Shown in pieces: positions 22,524 to 34,629 of a stretch of DNA of 64,000 nucleotides; the first letter of the stretch is position 1; each line of letters begins with the position of its first letter. The notes beneath the pieces were generated by a model. It saw nothing but the letters and a program-made list of their open reading frames with translations, did not search any database and was not told the DNA's origin. The translations under genes and the position numbers were made by a program. The stretch comes from Aphrocallistes beatrix (lineage: Eukaryota > Porifera > Hexactinellida > Sceptrulophora > Aphrocallistidae), in the NCBI GenBank assembly GCA_963281255.1, contig OY725505.1:806001-870000 (forward strand), given 5' to 3'.

Positions 22524-23294
22524 TCTTATATATTAAAATGCTAGGATTTTTTTTTTTGTGTGTTTGTCCGAATTGATTGAAGAATTGGGAAGTCGTAGAG
22601 GTGTGAAAAATTGCATGTAGGTGTCAAATGATATGCCTACGATTAAGTTCTAAGATCTAAGCGAAATTTTCACACCTCTGCAAAAAAAATGGAACAATTT
22701 TTCGCACCTTTTCTGTACAAAATAAATGACTACACTATTACAATAGAAATCATTGTACAAGTACGACACTACAATAAATAGATCGTCATTGTTATTAATA
22801 CTTCAAAGCCACAACTTATGTTTGATAACTTAAATGTATTATAGTGTATGGCTATAAAAAAGATTATCTGCATATTTTCACACCTTTATATACATATTTT
22901 CACACCATTTGATGAATTTTGAAAATAATGCTAGAGACTAGCTTCCAACGGGTGACATGGGGTTTTTAGGAGTGTAGATTTCGAATATCATATTTTTAGA
23001 TCTATATGATAAATTATTTGTTTACATTAGATACATAAAGTAAACAAATCTCAAAAATAGGCTAGAGACTTGCTTTCAACGGTTGACATGTGGTTTTCAG
23101 GGGTGTAGATTTCGAATATCATATTTTCAGATCGAAATGCTAAATTAATCGTATACTTTTGTTTACAATATTCATATGAAGTAAAAAAATTCCCAAAATA
23201 GGCTAGATTGAGCAACTTCAGGCGCCCGCAGGGAGACTCTGCAGACACAAAGTGTCCGCAAGCCGCGCAGCGCAAGCAAGCGAAGCGCGCTTGT
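22524..23294 (+). mobile_element. Helentron-like family A, copy 1
   Basis: Starts TCTTATATATTAAAATGC, a T-rich/TTTG microsatellite, then TGTCCGAATTG. It carries two internal units around CCAACGGTTGACATG and ends in the GC-rich block ...GCAAGCGAAGCGCGCTTGT. The TC start with TATATATTAAA, the TTTG run before TCCG, internal minisatellite and 3' hairpin are features of Helentron-type rolling-circle elements (inference). The frames at 23051-23405 are shadows of this. Confidence 0.65.
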
Positions 23295-23459
23295 TTAATA
23301 ATAAATTTCATCGTATCACTTAGCCAGGCAATTTATATCAAGTGTGACAATATACAATTGATACATAATATAAAAATACATTATTTAAGAACATGGTCCA
23401 TTTAGAAAAATCTTGCCAGGACTTGAATCGGACGAATAATAAAAAGTCCATTATGAGTA

Positions 23460-23977
23460 CCGTAAACTGGGGCGACTTTGGCCCTAAGAGGTGACTTTGT
23501 CCCACAATTGCAATTTTAATAAAATATACTCAAACTTATTAATCTATGTAATCACATTGATAATATGTTGAATGAAACTCTGAATATATCCAAAGGTATT
23601 TAAACCGTAATACAGTACACCCTCGCTAATCCGAACAGCTCTGTGCCAATGATCGAAAAAATCGTTCGGATTAGTGAATTTGTTCCGATTAGTGAAATAA
23701 CACTAATTCAATGAGGTATTAACTATAAAAAATTTGAATTGTTAGAATATTAAGGATCATAATTTGTTATAATTGCTTCTTTAATGAGGTTTCTCAATCT
23801 TATTGAAATATATAATATTATAAACGTTGATTTAAGGCATAGAGGCGAATAAGATTATATTTCGGGTGTTCGGATTAGCGAGGGTGCACTGTATTTCTAA
23901 GTTTAAGTATATTTTTATTAAAATTGCTATTGTGGGACAAAGTCACCTCTTAGGGCCAAAGTCGCCCCAGTTTACGG
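23460..23977. mobile_element. Palindromic TA-flanked element, CCGTAAACTGGGG ends
   Basis: Left CCGTAAACTGGGGCGACTTT and its exact mirror at 23956-23977, flanked by TA on both sides; arms about 85 bp. The centre was replaced by the nested element at 23613-23891. Tc1/mariner type by target site. Confidence 0.8.
23613..23891. mobile_element. pogo-like MITE nested in the previous element
   Basis: Ends CAGTACACCCTCGCTAATCC and mirror ...GCGAGGGTGCACTG, TA on both sides. A copy cut short at its 3' side lies at 50274-50485. Confidence 0.8.
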
Positions 23978-23983
23978 TAGACA

Positions 23984-24100
23984 TTTTTGTCTGAGACTTG
24001 AACCTACTCGAGCCAGGGCAAAAATACTCTGCATGCTTATAACCAGCTTTCTGCGACTGATAGTTTCTTCAATCAATGCATTACAGATACATGAAAATAT
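23984..24100 (-). mobile_element. Helentron-like family B, 5'-end fragment
   Basis: Matches the 5' part of family B in reverse: 'acatttttgtctgag', 'ccagctttctgcgactga', 'tttcttcaatcaatgcatta'. The 3' GC block is absent. Confidence 0.5.
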
Positions 24101-24150
24101 ACAAATAGTTACATAATTATAAATCCAGTTTTAATAATATGGATATTCTA

Positions 24151-24277
24151 GGGCATGCCTAATTTCCGGGACAGGTTAAGAACCTATTTTCCGGGACGGG
24201 ATTCTGTCCCGTCCCGGAAAATAGGTATCTAGATTTTCCGGGACGATCCCGTCCCGTTCCGGAAAATAGGCATGCCC
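24151..24277. mobile_element. Palindromic MITE, GGGCATGCC ends
   Basis: GGGCATGCCTAATTTCCGGG at the left, CCGGAAAATAGGCATGCCC at the right, with inner TTTTCCGGGACGG palindromes. A one-ended copy is at 40095-40170. Confidence 0.75.
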
Positions 24278-24757
24278 ATATTCTAAGAGCAATAAAGAAT
24301 TAAAAAGTATAGACATGGACTATCCAGTTTCGAAAAGTCAAATTATCGATCAATAACGACATAGAACTTGAATCCATTATCTACCATTAGAAATAATAAA
24401 GAATTAACTAGGAATTATAACGATTTGTCCCAGTTGAACGAAACCTGCTTGAGTGAAAGCAACTTGAACAAATCCTATGATGTCAAACTCCTAAATCCAG
24501 TCGGGCGAAACCTGTTTATTCATCACGCCCTAAAATGATTGAGCCACGGATTGCATACTCAATGTCATTTAACTCGTAACTAATACGAAATCATGAACTT
24601 ACCACAAGTTACGGCTCTGTATGAAGATATGAAAGTTACACATTCTTACTTTGACTTGTGGAGTAGGCATTCCTCATGTCCGAATTCTTCATATTATATC
24701 GCATTAAGAACTGCTGTGCTATTTTATCCTATTGAGTTCCACTTCGTCACTGATGCC

Positions 24758-25045
24758 GAGCATTCTCTGAGTGAGCAGATGGTCTCACTCAGCTACAAAC
24801 TCTCCCTCTACATACAGTGCAGCAGTTCTGTAGCACAGCCAATCCACTGTGTAGCATCCACCTCACTCAGCATCTGCACGGGACGGCGATATCGCTGTGA
24901 AGGAGGGAGAATGCATTCAGAGAGATGAGGCAGTTTCTGGAGAGCGAGCCTCTTTATCTGGATGTACTTGTACTCAAGCGAGAGGTATATACTTTATGAG
25001 CAAATGAGGTAAACATTAACAAACATTAAAATGGAGATACAAATA
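24758..25045 (+). repeat. Second copy of the 18.1-kb dispersed repeat
   Basis: See 18085-18340. Here the GA-rich stretch is longer. The open frame at 24593-24928 runs through it and is not supported as a gene. Confidence 0.6.
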
Positions 25046-25664
25046 TACAGGATATTATTTAAACATTTTAAAAGATACCACCATTATATATATCTTAGTT
25101 AAAGTTTTTTGAAGAAATAATGAAGTTATTGAGAATGATCTAAAAAATTTGAAGGATAGTTTGGAGGACCGAGAAATACAAGTGTTATGAGATATATTGA
25201 CAAGTAGAAATAAATATAAATGAGTATGGATTCTAATGACTAAGACCTAATAGAATCTAGGCTCTAACTTGTGGAATCCTAATACTGAAGGTTTGATACT
25301 AAGGAATAATAGCATTCAGGCCCGTAGGCTGATAGTGAACTGGAGAAGTGCTTTTTCCTTACGAGGCGGACCTCTCATAATTCTATAAGATTATTAATAA
25401 TATTATTCTCATATTTATTAATAATTGTTCCATGATAAACAAATACTACAAGAATCAGAATGATACAAACAAACTACAATCAAGAAAATGTAAAAAGATC
25501 AAAAGATCTGAAAAATAAACAAACTAGCTCAAGCCTGCGAGGATGGAGACGAACATACATATCCACTACTTCATTGATATATTGGTGTATTGGAGTCAGG
25601 GGATTATCTAGGAGCGCGAGACGCTCCTTTAGGCGTATGGTTTTAAGTCACAATGTGTTTAGGA

Positions 25665-26383
25665 CAGGGTTGGCTAATTAAACCCACCCCCCGGGTTAAA
25701 CCCGGGCTGGGCAAAACCCCCTTTTGTGGGTTAAACTGGGTTAAAGTGGGGTTTATTCTAATGTACTTGTAAATCAAGTTAATTTTAGCGATATCAATTG
25801 TTTGGATTGAAAATCCCTATACTGCAAGTATTATATTGAGATTCCGTAATGATGTTTTTAATAAGACCTGATGTACGAACATGGAATTTCTTAAAAGTTA
25901 CAACAATCTGAAGTGCTTTAAGTAAACAATCAAAAGATACTAGTATATAGAGCAGTTTGTTCATCTTACCTACTCTAATCATTACTACATGTATAATGGC
26001 TAGTTTTGTTGGTGCCCCAGTGATCTTGTTCAAAGCTTTTTTTTCTAAAAGTAGAAGGTCCAAGGTGAGGCGCATAAATGCTTCTATCGAGCGGATATTT
26101 TCTAACTTTAGTTTAGTCCAGAACAAACATTGAAATAGATTAGACTTAGAGAACTAGCAAAATTGGTAACCTGTTATCGGGAATTGAGAGGTTCAGTGGA
26201 ATTTGAATGGTGATTTGCTTTTCATTTGTTTTGATTTTTTCATTAGTGTATTATATTTTGATATGCACCTCTTACAATAAATACGCTAATATAATTAATT
26301 ATATCGTTGAATTTGAAAACAAGGACAATAACTGGGAAAATCCGTTTCTGGAGAATAAAACCCGTTTTAACCCGGATTCCCTG
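25665..26383 (+). mobile_element. hAT element with transposase C-terminal relic
   Basis: Ends CAGGGTTGGCTAATTAAACCC and ...GGGTTAAAACGGG-type mirror finishing CCCTG. GTTTAGGA duplicates at 25657-25664 and 26384-26391 prove the insertion. On the + strand, 26075-26165 reads NASIERIFSNFSLVQNKH, then stop codons interrupt NRLDLE and KLVTCYREL: the dimerisation region of hAT transposases. Dead copy. The minus-strand frame at 25794-26126 is its antisense shadow. Confidence 0.85.
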
Positions 26384-26771
26384 GTTTAGGAGCGTAAAAA
26401 CCCTGGTTTAGGAGCGTAAAAATTCAGAAAAATACCCAATTTAGCCAATATTGTAATGTTATTTAGCGAATTAGGCGTATGAAAATTTAGAAATTTTAGA
26501 TTAGGAGCGTTTTTCTGGAAGGCTGTATAATACCCTGGTTGGAGTGGATGTGGAGGAGTGTCAGGCGGGACAGACGACCTTTCTCTATGGATGCTCGCAT
26601 GTAATTGTTCAATCGTCGCAGTGCACTGACACATCTTTCACACTAGCACGATGTGACAGGAAGGATGCAGGCTATCTGCAAAAGGATGGAAATATTTGGA
26701 AAGCTTTCCCTGTCACAGTCCTTGATAGCTTTTGCTGGTGTTGATGGCCTTTATCTGGTGATATTCACATA

Positions 26772-27233
26772 CACAAAGGGGACGAAAGTATTTGAACAAT
26801 TCATCATTTCACATACAAATTGAACTAAAATGGATCTATTCATGAAGAAGACTTCTGAATGGTATGGGATACAGCTAATCGGATTCCAGATTCGAATAAT
26901 ACACATTCGAATTCGTCATAGTTGAATTTTTCTAATAAATCATTCATTCCTTACTTTTAGTAATTATCAATCAGTGCCACTTTATGCCACATATGCCCAT
27001 TTTAACCACTATACATGATGGCCATGGCGTCTCAGGCTGATAACATTATTCATTGAGTGAAGTAACTTATTAGATAAGTTCAACTATGACTAATTCGAAT
27101 GTGTAGATTTAGAATCTGAAATCAGACTTCCAGTACCTCTTTGAATTTGAGTGAATTGTCTTCATGAAAAAATCCAATTTAGTACTATTTGTATGGGAAT
27201 GAATGAGTGTCAAATACTTTTGTCCGGTTGGTG
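26772..27233. mobile_element. Tc1-like MITE
   Basis: CACAAAGGGGACGAAAGTAT and mirror of CACCAACCGGACAAAAGTAT with TA on both sides; the 'GGACNNAAGTATTTG' terminus is Tc1-like. Sister copy at 41726-42160; a single end CACTACCCGGACAAAAT lies at 28370-28386 in reverse. Confidence 0.75.
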
Positions 27234-28319
27234 TATACCTGTTTAAGTTCCAATAACAGTAATTCTGGTGATGGCAAATCATGATCATACATGTTAACTA
27301 CTGCATCAAAGCTGGGATTTTTGGAGCACAAGCTGTTGATCGATGGACACGATGATATGATCGATAAAGGGAATGGCAACCCAGCTATACTAGAGTCTCC
27401 AGTCACAGCACTATTTTCACGGCAGCAGTTAACAGTGGGGATGACAGTATTGGCATTCTAGACTCAGAAAGACCGAACTTCTTCTTCTGCGACAAAAATC
27501 CATCAAGGCGCTGGGTTTCCTTTCCCTCTCTCTTTGTTCACGTTGTCCCATCAGTAATCAGCAGATATCTGCCTTTACGGTTCTGGAACTATAGTGCTAA
27601 TGTAAGGAAGGGAAGCTTGACAGTCGTTACAGTCTAACACATTAAGGACCATCTCTATAACTTGTTCACTTGATGGCACCCAGAAAATGGCCCTCGTTCG
27701 AGCGGACCATTCAATCAGCCTAGCCCCAGTGGGGGGTGCGTACGCACCCAACGCACCCCCCAGCCTACGGCCCTGTATTGATAGAATCTGCATTCAAAAT
27801 GGTGACATTGAACTTTATAATAAGTATATTGAGATACGAGGAGAGGAGACAATATAAATCTCCAAAAATGATCGCGATCTATTCGCTGATTTAGAAAAAA
27901 AGGATTGCCGATCTCATTCGATCGTCAAAGCAGGATCGTGATAGTGATCGAACGATCCTAATGTCCTACATATAATGCATGTAAATTATCTAGGTCTGGC
28001 TCTTCTAATGATTTTCATTGGGGAGCTGTATATCATAAATGAATGTATAAAAGTGCTGGACAAATTGTTATTACACATCTATGCCTAACTTTAGAAATGG
28101 GCCTATTAGTTTCCGAAGGGTCCCGCATACAGTTATACAGGCATTTCTATAAGTCATACCAGGGTATTATACAGCCCTCCAGAGATAAGCTCCTAATCTC
28201 AAACCCCTAAATTTTCATACGCCTAAATCGATAAATGACATCATAATACAGGGTAAATTGGATTTTATTCTGGATCATACACCTAAAGGAGCGTTTCGCG
28301 CTCCTAGATAATCTCTTGA

Positions 28320-29052
28320 GTCATACACACGTATATAGTATATACAGACACGAACATGATACGAATGGATATTTTGTCCGGGTAGTGTATGTAGTATAAT
28401 TAAATTAACAAATTGTTCTAATTATTGAAAACTAGTGAATAATTGTTCTATTTCATACTCTGATTATTCTAAACGTTGGTTCAACTTCCAATTGAAACCT
28501 CCATTTAGAATAGACAGAGTGGCCCTCAGCCCTCTCCTACCCCTGGCACCTCCAGGTGATTGCAGGGTAGCTTATGGAGAGGAACTTCAGACCGGTTGAA
28601 CCTACACACGCTCTCTTAGAAGAGAGCAATGCAGGCTAACGAAGAAAGCAAGTTGTCTTAATAATGTTGTTTACACTCGTCAAAACTCAAAATCTCTTTC
28701 CATACAAAATAGAATGACATGGAGAGAGATTTAAGAACTGAATGCTGCTCTATTACTTACTAGCTGCTCTTTTATACTTTCAATGTGCATACTCAATGTA
28801 TATTAAGATATGAGATCTAAAATTAGATGGTAACTCGATTCAACTGTATTTGATTAAATTAGTCCTTGTCTTCAAATCCAAATAGTAGTAATTAAATTAA
28901 GAACTTAGTACTGTAGATGCTACTCTATTTTTAGATTTTCAAACATATCTGGTGATATCACAACAAATTATAATTCTCATCATTTTACAATAAATAGATT
29001 TTATGAGCATATATACGTACATATAACACATTATTAATTCGAATTGGAACTA
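28320..29052. other. Spacer without recognised gene
   Basis: Contains a Tc1-like end fragment near 28370 and otherwise AT-rich sequence. Nothing else supported. Confidence 0.5.
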
Positions 29053-29343
29053 CAGTAGAACGTCAGTTATCCGAACACGTCAGTTATCCGAACCCCTTGG
29101 TTGACCAAACTAAAATATAATAAATGTATAAATGATGCATCCTGAGTTGATAATTGAAATTATTACACTGCCATTATTTTATATACTATTGATGATACCT
29201 ACATAAGCCAATAAGTATTTTATCCATATTCATCATTATGACTACTTAGAACTACTGACCAACTTTTCTATATATTTACATAGCAACTTCAGTTATCCGA
29301 ACCCCCGCGGTCCCAACCCGTTCGGATAACTGACGTCCTACTG
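29053..29343. mobile_element. pogo/Tigger-like MITE
   Basis: CAGTAGAACGTCAGTTATCC and mirror ...GGATAACTGACGTCCTACTG, TA on both sides; the end motif is repeated once inside each arm. Confidence 0.8.
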
Positions 29344-29731
29344 TACTCATAACAGTGACTCAATATAATAATTTTCAAGATTTTTCTCTGATTTTAATAA
29401 ACATATCCTTGAATCACAGGCATGAAGAATATTTTACACTTTCAACGATTTTCAACCTAATAAAAATAATTATTTATGATAAAGAAAGGCTTTTCAAATA
29501 TAGATGGATGTAAATATGAATAACTGTCTGTTAACCATATTTCCTAAGAGAGGAAAAAATGACATGCCCTTTAGAGTAGACTCGTGATCGTATCCCTGGT
29601 TCGGGATTGGGTGCATCTGGCCGGCTCGGGCAGAATTTTCAGACCCGTTGCAACCACTATTAGAGGCACAAATATTCGCGAAACTAATAAATATGAACAA
29701 TAGTTCAGTTTCAAAACAATAGTTAGTTCAA

Positions 29732-30973
29732 TCAGAAAGCTTGTAGACAACACTCAGGATTTTTCTGTGCTACAATAATCCTATTTGAATTATCTAGTGC
29801 TATTCCATAAGGACGGTAGAATTTCTCATTCACAGTCAAGTCTTCATTGGTAATGGTGTGTATTGCATCTCCTTCATTGCTGAATATCTTGATTTGATTA
29901 CCTCCATAATCAGCTACTATGATATTTCCCACTTGATCTATAGTAAAGAAATAACTTCGTTTAATCTCTTCTTTTGATATCAAACATCTTATTAGATCTC
30001 CTTCTAGAGAAAATATCTGGAGATGGAAAGTAAGACATTCACCAAACATTGTATACAAGTTGTTCTGGTAGAGTTTCACACTTTGAGTTTGATTTGATTG
30101 TAAATGAGATGATTTCAGTTTGATTCTTCTCAGGAATTTCAGATTCAAATCAAATACAACTATTGTTTGTTTGAAAATCTCACATACATAAATGTTTGTC
30201 TGTTCATTAACCTCAATTCCACAAACAGGAGTCTCTGTTTTCACTGACTCAATTAAGTTGTTAGAAGATTTGTTTAGTTTCAACAAATAGTCTTCACTTG
30301 TCACGAATATGAATTCATTGGTTAGGGATATTCCAATAGATCCTCTTACTATTCCATCAGTAATGGTGTAGAGATGGTTTGCTTCTGAATCGAACACTTG
30401 AATTCTAGGACAGTCCAGGTCTGTCACAAATATATTTTGTGTTGTATTGTCAATAGCTATCTGCATTGGCCAAGAAATCTGATCAAGACCTTCCCCAGTA
30501 ATAACACGAGACCAGACAGGACGTACTTTCACAGAATAGTTCACAGGTTTCTCCTCCAGACACTTAACCTTACACACATCACTCACTGACACCTCTACTC
30601 CCTCCACATTCCATTCCACCTCTACCCACCCAACTGTCACTCCTTCTCCCATACCATCTTCCAGACTACGCACATTCTTCTCAAGCAGCTCTCTCAACTT
30701 GTTCTTTGTCAGATCTCTCTCCAGACCCTCTCGAGCTGTGTTCAGCTGCTGGAGGAGAGCTCTCTTCTCTGTCAACTCTGTTCTCACTCGATCTACAATC
30801 TCATCTAGCTCTATCAACACACTTCCCTCTCTAGCTTCTAGCAGCAGGTGGAGCTGATGGAAATAGCTTCTCACTTTCTCTTTCTCTTTCTGCACCTGAC
30901 TCCTCAACTCCTCCAACTCTCTCTCCACCCTCTCCTCTCCCAGCAATGATTTTGCTGATGGACGCGTGACCAT
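29732..30973 (-). CDS. Coiled-coil plus NHL propeller protein (TRIM-NHL-like without RING/B-box)
   Basis: First ATG at 30973 gives MVTRPSAKSLL and 413 residues; an upstream in-frame TTG adds four more and is unlikely to be used. Residues about 12-115 are a charged coiled coil (ERELEELRSQVQKEKEKVRS, then LTEKRALLQQL and RELLEKNVRSLEDG). A short beta stretch follows, then from about 160 a six-bladed NHL propeller (SWPMQIAIDNTTQNIFVTD, FTIDQVGNIIVADYGGNQIK, YRPYGIALDNSNRIIVAQ). This is the coiled-coil/NHL half of TRIM2/TRIM71-type proteins; without RING it should not be a ubiquitin ligase itself. Oligomerisation through the coil and ligand binding by the propeller are inferred. No frame breaks. 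A TATA-like element lies about 65-75 bp upstream. Confidence 0.85.
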   Translation of the reverse strand: MVTRPSAKSLLGEERVERELEELRSQVQKEKEKVRSYFHQLHLLLEAREGSVLIELDEIVDRVRTELTEKRALLQQLNTAREGLERDLTKNKLRELLEKNVRSLEDGMGEGVTVGWVEVEWNVEGVEVSVSDVCKVKCLEEKPVNYSVKVRPVWSRVITGEGLDQISWPMQIAIDNTTQNIFVTDLDCPRIQVFDSEANHLYTITDGIVRGSIGISLTNEFIFVTSEDYLLKLNKSSNNLIESVKTETPVCGIEVNEQTNIYVCEIFKQTIVVFDLNLKFLRRIKLKSSHLQSNQTQSVKLYQNNLYTMFGECLTFHLQIFSLEGDLIRCLISKEEIKRSYFFTIDQVGNIIVADYGGNQIKIFSNEGDAIHTITNEDLTVNEKFYRPYGIALDNSNRIIVAQKNPECCLQAF

Positions 30974-31036
30974 TACTCGAAACAAAAACGAACTAATATC
31001 GATAAGAAAAAATAACTGAATTGATCAATCAGCGTG

Positions 31037-31046
31037 GATATATAAA
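31037..31046 (-). promoter_or_regulatory. TATA-like box of the coiled-coil/NHL gene
   Basis: GGTTTATATATCC on the minus strand, about 65-75 bp before ATG 30973. The other coiled-coil/NHL gene has AGTATAAATAC about 65 bp before its ATG, supporting a shared promoter design. Confidence 0.45.
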
Positions 31047-31275
31047 CCCTTCATAATAAATATATCTCTATGATCAGGTTACATTTCAATATTCTGTAAT
31101 GGTGTAATATCCCATGTTACTCGGGTTACCATATCGAACCAAGACATTCTTAGTGCAGCTCCTAGTTTAGGAGATGCATTGTGACATGATCGGCGTGCGA
31201 CTTCCGTCCATACGTATATACATCTGCTTGCTCCTGGAAATTCTATCGAACCAAATTGCACCAAATTTGGACTAG

Positions 31276-32150
31276 TTGGCTTTGATTTTGTTGAGAGCTC
31301 AATTAGATGACACCATTTCAGATATCAGTTCGTTTTTTGGAGGTTTATTGAATACTCCAGAAAAAGACACGGCCAAGGTTAGTATACCTCAATTAGCAGT
31401 CACTAATACCTCGAGCATAGATCCAAGAAGTCTATGGTGTACCAAAGAACAGTCATCAATTGACCGATCTATTTTCAAAAAATGTATTCAAGATTTCTCA
31501 GATGCTAGAACACGGCTCACAGATATAACCATCTACGCATACTGTGTAAGGTTGCATTTTGATTAATCTTATTCTTGTAAATAATATATGTAGATGTAAC
31601 ATAACCGCTCAATATAGTTGCCTCTCTATCATTGATTTGCGTTTTTTCTTTTCTTCTTCTTAGTTTTTATTAATATTGATGATTTTTTATTATTTAGAAA
31701 ATTCTTCAGAATACTTATCCATCAGTGAGCGGATTGTAGGATCCAATTATCTCTCAGGTAAATGACGTAGTCTTTACAACTAGTAAATTGAACCATTTTT
31801 ATTCAAATCTTTGCAGAATTTGAGATTTCGAAGAGTGGATAAGAAACTACGACCCATCCAAATACACCATGATGCAAATAATCACTGGATGTGCTCGACT
31901 TATGACAATAATCTCCAGAGAGTACTTCTCTATGACTCCCTTAATAAAAAGCAAACAACGATGGAGCTAGACACGCAGTTGGCTCTGATATGATTGTGGA
32001 CTTTTTGCATTTGCTTCTGCAAACTGTATTGCAGCAGGAATTGATCCCATGACTCAAACATGGGATCAAATAGCAATGAGAGCGCACTGCATCCAATGTA
32101 TTAAGAGTGGGATTGCATCCCCTTCCCTTCTAGCATACATGGGCTGCGTA
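31276..32150 (+). pseudogene. Ulp1/C48-type cysteine protease of a KDZ/Zisupton-like transposon
   Basis: Exon pieces: 31276-31548 (ends TACTGT before gtaagg), 31699-31757 and 31817-32150, with GT-AG borders. The last holds IQIHHDANNHWMCSTYDN (the His-Trp of C48 peptidases), LLYDSLN (Asp region) and, in another frame, DCGLFAFASANCIAAGID (catalytic Cys) followed by IAMRAHCIQC. Between LYDSL and DCG the frame changes near 31990, and exon 2 has an in-frame TAG, so the copy looks dead. Ulp1-like proteases occur in Zisupton and related elements of the KDZ group. It lies tail to tail with the transposase-type gene on the other strand. Confidence 0.6.
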
Positions 32151-32514
32151 CAGGAAGACTCCCCAACCTCGGCAGTTTATTATTGACCTCATCTGTGATT
32201 GTAACCTACCTGAATATGCAATACCTCTAAAATGAAAGCAGTGCGCGAGCGGTACAATGCGATGAATGCAATTTTTGGTTCCACAACTACTGTTAAGGCC
32301 TTCCAGATTCATCAGTTAATGACCCTTTTCTTTGCAGATCTTGTTACTAAAAACTTTCAATATCACTATTTTTTCACATACATATAAGTGTACGTATAAC
32401 CAGAAGTATACTCTACATTACTCAATAATATTATAATATTTATTTATGTATTCTGTATCATCGTTGCTAGTCTTGATGAATCCATCCTCGTATTTGGGAT
32501 ATTCTGTAATTTAG

Positions 32515-34120
32515 TCATTCATTAAAATCTGATGTTTCACTGAGGGTAAATGTTTCCAACTTATTCCAACAAGCTAAGAAATATCTCGTATTAAAGAATA
32601 CGTTATCTACTCTCATGTAGGCAATCTGTGTAGCGATGCGCCTTAGTGAGGAAAACAATTGTTCGCAAGCTTGAGAGTTTATCTTTTGAAATTCTTCGGC
32701 ATCATATGTTTTCATAGAAAATATTGGATTGCAACTATGATTTCTGTTGTGGAACCTGTCAACTAAAAAGGTTGTCTTACCGAATAGTGCAGGATCCCTA
32801 AAAATATAAATATTTAACATACTCGATATAGATAATAATAAGTAGTCGTAATATACCTCATTGAACATGTTGTGCAGAGGTTACAAGCGTTATCATATAT
32901 TATGGTCTTAGGTGGAGTATCAAATTTTTTCAAAAGTATATTCTAGACCATAATTGTAGACTCGCTAGAAGACTTTTCAAAGCCATAACAATGTTGGTGT
33001 TGACACGTCATCACTAACAATCCAGGCGAAAACTTTTGGTGTTTCGGATATACTTTGGTGCATTTTGAATCCGTCTCATTGCTGAGACCCTCGTATTTTG
33101 GTATCCTATATAGATGCAGTAAATAGCATAAAGGGCATATAGTAGAAGTTTTATACACAGGGCAATTTGGGCCATCTTTGCTCATTTGCATACCATTAAA
33201 AGTACTCGAAATACAAATTTAAGATATTAACTACTGTACGATAATAACTTACAAATAATTGCTTCTCAATGCTGGAAAGTAGCTGAAAAAATCCAGTTCT
33301 GTTGAAGTGGTTACCTCAACTAACTTTCGAGATGGACGTTTGATTATATGACGAATCTTTTTCAGTATTGCATGTAATAATTGTGCAACATCAGGCTGTA
33401 AGGTAATAATTGCATTTAGTGTGTCAATATTAGGAGGAATCGAGTTAATAATAATTTCTAGACTGAATCGTTTTTTATAGATATTTTTCAAGTTGTCAAT
33501 TGCAAAAGATTTCCCTAAAGATAACTCTAATATCATTTTTCTTTCTCTTTCAGATAGTGCGGAAATCCTTATTATCGCTGTCAATGTATCACATCGTGTT
33601 AATAATTGGATAACATGTGTAACACCATGTAATGCAGTATCTTCAAAGCCCTATGAACTTTGGATGTGACACTCAAGTAGCTCGCAAATTCTGGCATTTG
33701 TAAATCAGACAATAGACAATCAAATTTGGAATGAATCAAGCCAAATTTAGTATAGTGCTTCAGTTTGTCACGTAATTGAGATTCGCCAACGAATAAACGT
33801 TCAGCCAAGGATAGAATAGGAAATATTTGTTCTGTGTCGACATTATTAGATATATCTGGCAATTGTCTGGTGGTGCCCATAGCAATACCGTCTAAAATGA
33901 TTATTGAAGGCTGGTTTTTGCAAATGGAGCAAGAAAAATTTTCTTCATAGTTTATTTCTACGAGTCTTCCGTAGCAATTCCATGCTTGTTGGATGATATG
34001 GTACTGATAGTTCAGTTTTCTCCCCATTCTGTTAAGCTTGTTATTCTTTGTTTCCATGGTTATAAAACATGTACATTGTTCATAGACTTGACAATGAAGA
34101 TAATTAACTGACTTGCATGT
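32515..34120 (-). pseudogene. KDZ-type transposase gene, decayed copy
   Basis: Pieces in order on the minus strand: a cysteine pair region CKTCKSVNYLHC near 34100, QAWNCYGRLVEINYEENFSC and ICKNQPSIIILDG, a helical middle part, HQKFSPGLLVMTCQHQHCYG, IIYDNACNLCTTC near 32890, then FLVDRFHNRNHSC and INSQACEQLFSSLRRI. The gene at 60060 on the + strand shows the same series with introns. This series of Cys clusters, YDNAC and the late DRFH/E-Q block fits the KDZ class associated with cysteine-cluster domains; HMGXB3-like host proteins share the region. A −1-type break near 33655 and an in-frame TAG near 32946 disable it. Confidence 0.6.
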
Positions 34121-34439
34121 TTTGCAATTTAATTTTCCTAATTCCAGTACGTATTACAAATCTTTTGGAGTGAGATCTTTCCTAAAGTGAACATTTGAAA
34201 GTAAATCAAAATTATTTATTTGTAAATATCTCAAAGATAGAACCAACTCAATATGTTCTTTTAATAATCTGAAAATATCACCAAATTTGATTGAAGAAGA
34301 TTAAAAAAGCTCGATTCCCTTAGAAGAAGGCTTATATATTGATCAATTATTGATATTTGGTTAGTTATTAGATCTACATCACAAAAAAATAAAATCTAGA
34401 TAATACAAAATGAGCTTCAGAATTTAAGATGAAAATCTT

Positions 34440-34592
34440 TGGGGCTTATGACGTCATAATTCCATGATGAGTCGACATTTTCGTCTGAGCTTAGAACTTA
34501 GTGGAGCCATAGCAAAAAGACTCCCACATGCCAAAAATCAGCTTTCTGCGCCTGGCAGTTTCTTCAATCAATTCGTTACAGATATATATATC
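34440..34592 (-). mobile_element. Helentron-like family B, 5'-end fragment in reverse
   Basis: 'tgacgtcataattccatgat' to 'cagtttcttcaatcaattcgttacagatatatat': the reversed 5' part of family B, meeting the forward copy at 34630 head to head. Confidence 0.55.
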
Positions 34593-34629
34593 CTTACTAT
34601 TAAAACACTCCATTAATGTTTGTGTATAT

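Larger units (their letters stand above)
25602..28313. mobile_element. Large element with ~40-bp and longer inverted ends
   Basis: GGATTATCTAGGAGCGCGAG...CTCCTTTAGGCGTATG at the left is mirrored at 28281-28313. A second inverted pair follows inward: 'aggcgtatgaaaatttag' near 26475 with its mirror near 28215, and 'ggctgtataataccctgg' near 26522 with its mirror near 28160. The interior hosts the hAT element at 25665 and the Tc1-like MITE at 26772. No transposase belonging to it is visible. Confidence 0.6.

Noticed and set aside
30974-30985. Four-residue N-terminal extension of the coiled-coil/NHL protein
   Set aside because: It relies on a TTG start; the ATG at 30973 is the first standard start in the frame.
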